Below are positions 58,880 to 64,000 of a DNA stretch of 64,000 nucleotides, piece after piece. The stretch is from Adenanthera pavonina (lineage: Eukaryota; Streptophyta; Magnoliopsida; Fabales; Fabaceae): the NCBI GenBank assembly GCA_026686845.1, contig JAIVEN010000014.1:33750001-33814000 (forward strand), read 5' to 3'. The notes beneath the pieces are model-generated. The model had not been told where the DNA came from. It did not search any database and saw nothing but the letters and a program-made list of their open reading frames with translations. The position numbers were made by a program, and so were the translations under genes. The stretch's first letter is position 1, and every line of letters begins with the position of its first letter.

Positions 58880-61800
58880 TGTAACACCTTAAATTTAAGT
58901 CTATTTCCCATATATTAGACTCCAATTATGTCTATTATTATATGATTAGAGACTTGATTGCATAAAAATATTAAAACAGATTTTTCTTTATTTCTGGTAT
59001 TGTTCATTATGCATTGTCTATTTTACCTGACGAATTTTGAAAATTTATAATTAATTCTAGAAAACTCATCTTATAGTGATTCAAATCTCTAATTAGCTAA
59101 AAAGATTCTCTATATGGAAAAAAAATAAAATAGAGCATTTTCTAGACCAATTAATATAGTTTATTTCTCAAATATTTACTATACATTTGGTCATTTTGCA
59201 ACTTCCCAAATTTTGGTCTTATGTTTAAAAATTCATATCTCCTGATTTTCTGAGCCAATCTTACATTCTCTATATTGTTGGAAAGCCCTATGTATCTAAT
59301 TTTTAGAAATATTTCTTTTGTATATTTATTCTACTGAAATAGGGCAAGATATTAATTTAAACTAATAGAGGTCAAAGTTTAACTTTAACTGTAACAGTTT
59401 TAATTAAACATATATATGTCTTTCATTATATAGCTTCAAATTACTACCAAAGTGGTGGTATCTTAAACCTAAGACATATAACTTTCATACATGCAAACCA
59501 CTAAATTTTGGAGCTCTACATAATTTTATGTTGCCTTTTAAAATCCCCAATACCTACGGTGGAATTTCCAATTTTTCCCATATTTTCCTGTTCTGAACCC
59601 TAACTTGAAAAATTCATAACAATTTATACCCAGATCTAAATGAAGTGTTCCTTAAACCATTTCAAAGTTCTGCTTGTCTATTTTAAGAGCATATATAAGA
59701 CATACCAAAAAACCCTATTTTGAATAGAGTTCCTCTATTCTACTTTTAGTTGGTTATCTTGGACAAAATCATATTATAACCTATCAAATTAAACATCATA
59801 AACTTAAAACTTCATCATGCATTGCTCCAAATCCATACATAACCTCATGCAAGGATCATAAAATCAAAACCATGCTAAGTTATAGGTTCATAACATAATA
59901 CATGATTTTATACAATTTGCAAAAATAATACATCCTAATTGGCTCCATTTATTCCATAATTGTGCTCCTTCTTTATCCACTTAGCTTGGCCTTGACCTTT
60001 GACACATTTGGCCCTATCAAGGTTAGTCATTTGGAAAGGAATGAGATTCAAAGAATCTCAGTAATTATATCCATTCATGCATACATATTATCATGGCATT
60101 TCATAAAATCATCATTGGAAATCATATAATCACAATTTGCCATAGAATTTCATAAAAATTTTGGCATGGTAACACTTTGAAAATTGGACATCCAAGGGTC
60201 ATAACGCCCTTCATACAACCAACCAACAATACATTTACATTACAAAACATTCAAACAAATGCATGGCATCAACAAAGAATCATGTAAATCAAGTTTGACA
60301 ACATTGAGCATAAATGGAAAAAGAACTACCTTGTAGCTTTCCAAAGTCCACCAAGCTTTCCACACCTTTTCCCTAATCTTCAGTTGTCCCCTATAACATC
60401 ATCAAAACAAGTCTCAATCCAAGGATTGCACAACTTGCTTCACAAAGTGCCACTTCAATCTTAAAAATCTATATAATTATTCTTTGAGAATTTCTTATAT
60501 AACACACTTGATCTAACCTATTTTGGACCCAAAAAATTCATTTTTCAGATCAAAATTATGAAATTCCCTTTTCTTTCACAAACCATAAATAGCAGAAAAA
60601 TAGAGAAAATTGTAGAAAAATAATATCTCATCAATATTTGAAACCAAAGCCATAATCTTGCATCTTGTAACATATACTTCACTTTTTATGGATTTGTTTC
60701 TTCATGGCATAACTTTCTCTCTCTAGGTCAGAAATTTCAGTGGAAATATTTGAGAAAATACTCCATGAATCCTTACAAAACTCAAGTATGTACAAGGTTT
60801 TAGCTAAAGAAAGTTATTTTGGAAGTTTGGAAGAAAACCCTTGCTTTTTTTCTTCTCCTTTTCTCCTCCTATTTTTCACACATATAAGCCCTTATTTCTC
60901 ACTATTGCAGCATGCTTGAAGATGAAGAAGATGATGTTTGTGAAAGCCACTTGCAATAAAAAGTAATGCATATAATGTAATTAACTTATTCGCTTTATCT
61001 TTAACCTTTACATTTAAAAGGCTTATGTGAAAATTCCTTTTGTGTCCCAGCTCCTGATTCAGAAGCCAATTGCTCAATTTTTTGGCCAAAATTGCTTCAC
61101 AAATTCTAATTGGCCATAATACCCTTTACTGATTAAATATTTTTATCAAAATTATTATTAAATTGGTACAGATTAACCGAAAGTCACTTTTGGATTAAAA
61201 ATCATTATCTTTCTCCAAAATATATTTTATTAATATCCATTCAGTGTCCTTGAATTGGTACTACGTTTTTCTGTAGTCTAAACTGACTTTTATCGATTAA
61301 AATATTAATAATAAATCTTTAATATCTAATCAATATTCTATTAATCTCATTAAATTTCATAATGCATCCCATTGGGTTAGGCTCATCAAGAGCTTTATTT
61401 TGATTATAATTTTTCATATTTACAAAATACTCTTGACCTAGAGATTTGTAATTTTTGAAACTTCTAGGTCATTAGCTATAATTTTTCCCAAGACTTACGT
61501 GACATTCCCAGCTTAGGGGACTAAATTGTAAAATATTTTATTTATTAAGACAACAATATAATTTTCTCATTTTTTTATTTAACATGAAAAATAACCTCTT
61601 TGTCCTTCTTTATACTTAATGGTGTCTCTCCATTTTTTCTAGTTCCTTACACATTTTACGATATCAACATTTTTTTCTTGGGGCTTAAATACAATATTCA
61701 CATTTTACTTCTAATTTGAAAAATGACTATTTTACCCCTAAACCAGGTTAAAAACATAATTATCCATTTTTTCAAACATTTTTTTATAATTTTACCCAAA

Positions 61801-62146
61801 TACAATTTTTTTATTGTTTCTTTTTTACTATTCACATTAACTTTCAAATTGGTTTATCACTCAACCTAGATCTCTTGACTATGCAATACTTATACCATTA
61901 TGCTTTCCTCGAGATGAACTTTCATTCAAGTCGTATATTGAATACTTTTTGGAGTAAGTTCTAGAATTAATTTCTGTTAAGCACCTTATGAAAAATTAAT
62001 TTCAATTAAGAATCAAACATAACTTCTTTTGAAAATTAGATGAGAAATTATTTTTTTTTAAAGTTTGAGTATATAACGTTTTAGTCTTGCTTCGTTTCTC
62101 ATCTTTTATTCATTTTATAATATTTCATAAAAATAGAGATATTACA
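58880..62146 (-). mobile_element. Ty3/gypsy solo LTR D (3267 bp), inverted relative to LTR C
   Basis: It starts TGTAACACCT and ends GATATTACA, the complement of the LTR C start. The flanks TCTCC (58875-58879) and TTTCC (62147-62151) match at four of five bases. Orientation is minus from the GAATGAGATTC...ATCTCAGTAA block and the TATA-like GGGCTTATATGTGTG on the minus strand near 60890. Only 47 bases separate it from LTR C, so the two lie tail to tail. Confidence 0.8.
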
Positions 62147-62151
62147 TTTCC

Positions 62152-64000
62152 AATCACTAGTAAAACTCTCCACTCATGTAGACCAACTTGCATTTCCATT
62201 GGTCCATTGTGTTTTTAACAGGATTCTGAATTTGTGTATAATTGGTCAAATATGGCTTTGTGAGATTCTCTTGAGCTCCATTTTTCATTTACTATTGTAT
62301 AGCAAAGCTCTCTAGGCCCTATAATGATAATGATAATGGGTGTTTAATAAGGGTAAAATGGGAAGTTTTGGTACTTTTGTCATGAATTTCAGATGAAAAA
62401 GTAATTTTCTTAATATGCATATATTTGATACACTGCATCTTGTAATATAGACTGGAGTAAATATATGACTTGGCCTTAAGTGCTATAGCCAAATCATATG
62501 TAGAGGGCAATTATTTATGCCTAAAGGGTGCTTCAAGCCCCAACCCAATATACTAGTACAAGGAAATACCCATTACTTTGAACAGGCACTTTGTCATTGG
62601 CCCCAAGTATCAGATAGAGCCCATGATGCATGAATCCCAAGCATTCTGTTGAAGATGACTATTTTCACGAAGAGTGGGCAAGCACACCAAACTAGTGGAG
62701 ATCATAATTTGGTGGCCTCTTGAGAAAAGATTATATATTAGAAATGCTCAACAGACATGGACATAGGCATTAACATCTAGACACACTTAGACTTTTAATC
62801 CACTATAGGACATTTATCCAACCATTGCTCCGATAATTTGCACAATTTGAGAGCATAATTACTTGCACGAGAGAACTAGCTTCTTCCATTATTTAGATTT
62901 AGGAAGCTCATTTAAGCTTCCTAGTTCAAGTATTCCTAGGCTCTCTTGATATCATGACTTAAGTTGTTTAAGCCATCATTCTTATTCATTTCTATGGCAT
63001 TTGTTTATTGTAATTCCTTTTAAGATACTTGGGGAAATTGTGGTAAAGGACTTTGGGTGCCCACAATGTTTGATTTAAAAGTCATATATGAATTTCATTT
63101 GAGGCAATGTCTCTTACATGCCTAATATTTTGTTTGTTTGCCTTTAGATTAAAAAAGAGCCAACATATATAATGCATACACATATTCTATATTATTTTAT
63201 TTTTCACTTATATATCCAATTATTATCTCTTCTAATAAATTCAATTATATTTTTTCTCGTCATTTAACTTTTTTATTTTAGTTTCAATTTTTATTATGCT
63301 ATTTCAAATCTCATATTTAAAAATAATTATATAACAACTTTAACTTTTGAAAAAAATTATTTTATTTTGATCTTGCAAATTTAAAATGCCTAACTCAAAA
63401 TTATGTCTATTATACTTCCTTTGCTTCTTTTTATCGATCATTTGAAATTTTATCAAATATATTAATAAATACAATTAATATGTGAGAATTAAAAGAAAAG
63501 TTAATATTATCTTTAACTTTTAGAATATAATTAAAAATGATAATTAATGATATATTAAAATTTGAAAATGAGATATAATTAAAAATAAAATTTTTCTTCA
63601 AATATGACCATTAAAAAAAGGAGTACAAATAAAGTTTGAGTAATTGTAATATTGGAGAATACATGGGAGAGCACAAAATGAAACTAGAAAATTGTTTGAG
63701 ACTTGGCAAAATATACACCACAGGATTAAGCCGATTATGATAAAACAACACTAGGCATATTCAAGTACCTCTAATAAAAGTGTTGTTATTATAATCGAAC
63801 CGGACAAGCAAAGGAATTAAAATTTTAATATTATCTATATAGCTGAATCGGACCAGTTTGAAGAATCAGACTTTTAAATTTTAAAACTCACAACTTGGGC
63901 TTTTGGCCTATAAACAAACAACCTTAAGCCTCTCCCATATTGAAACCTATGTCCACCTCACCTTTGTGTTACGTTTGCCTCCCATGTCCTTTTATAAGCC
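62152..64000. other. AT-rich intergenic sequence with one repeat copy
   Basis: No gene is recognised. The segment at 62533-62722 repeats 37404-37595. Very AT-rich lines fill 63150-63660. Near 63795-63870 GAACCGGAC and GAATCGGACCAGTTTGAAG resemble the subterminal motifs of the MITE-like element in LTR A, but no boundaries are visible. Confidence 0.4.
62533..62722 (+). repeat. Repeat copy 2, paralogous to 37404-37595
   Basis: It shares the same order of matching blocks with 37404-37595 and the same direction. After the shared block the two loci diverge: integrase at 37596, unrelated AT-rich sequence here. Confidence 0.7.

Noticed and set aside
61497..61510. Internal end for LTR D at ACGTGACA|TTCCC near 61504
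   Set aside because: The true end is at 62146, where GATATTACA is the complement of the LTR C start and the flank TTTCC nearly matches the upstream TCTCC.
1..64000. Searched by eye for tRNA, rRNA, CRISPR arrays, phage or prokaryotic defence genes
   Set aside because: None was seen. The only regular repeats are LTRs, MITEs and microsatellites, and the codon and intron features are those of a plant nuclear genome.

Overview
This is AT-rich plant nuclear DNA from a repeat-dominated region, and eudicot-like in its repeat content. I infer a flowering plant because the window holds chromovirus, Tat-like and SIRE/Maximus-like LTR retrotransposons, hAT, Mutator, PIF and CACTA miniature elements, a plant-type DD39D mariner, a plant mobile domain (PMD) gene and a pentatricopeptide repeat (PPR) gene. 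I found no bacterial-type operons, CRISPR arrays, rRNA or tRNA genes. Almost every coding stretch is broken. The window is mainly a record of insertions into older sequence, and most insertions can be bounded to the base by their target-site duplications (TSDs).

1-7.3 kb: two Tekay-like Ty3/gypsy copies lie head to head, with an additional reading frame (called ORF0 here) upstream of gag. The plus-strand copy is split inside its reverse transcriptase by a SIRE-type solo LTR (4457-6109). 7.68-13.6 kb: a 2.3-kb palindromic SIRE-type LTR carries two divergent TATA boxes, followed by a primer binding site, a decayed gag and a 3' region with no recognisable pol. 13.6-17.2 kb: CACTA-type debris, an eroded possibly spliced gene and a cleanly bounded 528-bp hAT MITE. 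17.4-20.7 kb: a gypsy solo LTR and the 3' end of an L1-type LINE.

20.7-28.4 kb is the most host-like part. It holds a mitochondrial-type PPR gene on the minus strand (23758-24925) with two frameshifts and one stop, a splice acceptor just before its start codon, and an RTE-LINE tail and small MITEs around it. 28.8-34.1 kb is a complete but inactivated Reina-like chromovirus with both LTRs, PBS, gag, protease, RT, RNase H, integrase and chromodomain.

37.4-62.1 kb is a field of solo LTRs. Seven lie here, and an eighth gypsy solo LTR at 17.4 kb has a similar layout. They sit in a Tat-like integrase, a PMD gene (an LTR nested within an LTR), an acidic-protein ORF and a mariner transposase. In several cases the interrupted frame rejoins exactly after removing the LTR and one TSD copy. 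No intact protein-coding host gene is certain. The sequence records repeated unequal recombination between LTRs (leaving solo LTRs) and decay of coding regions, with many stops of the form expected from methyl-cytosine deamination.
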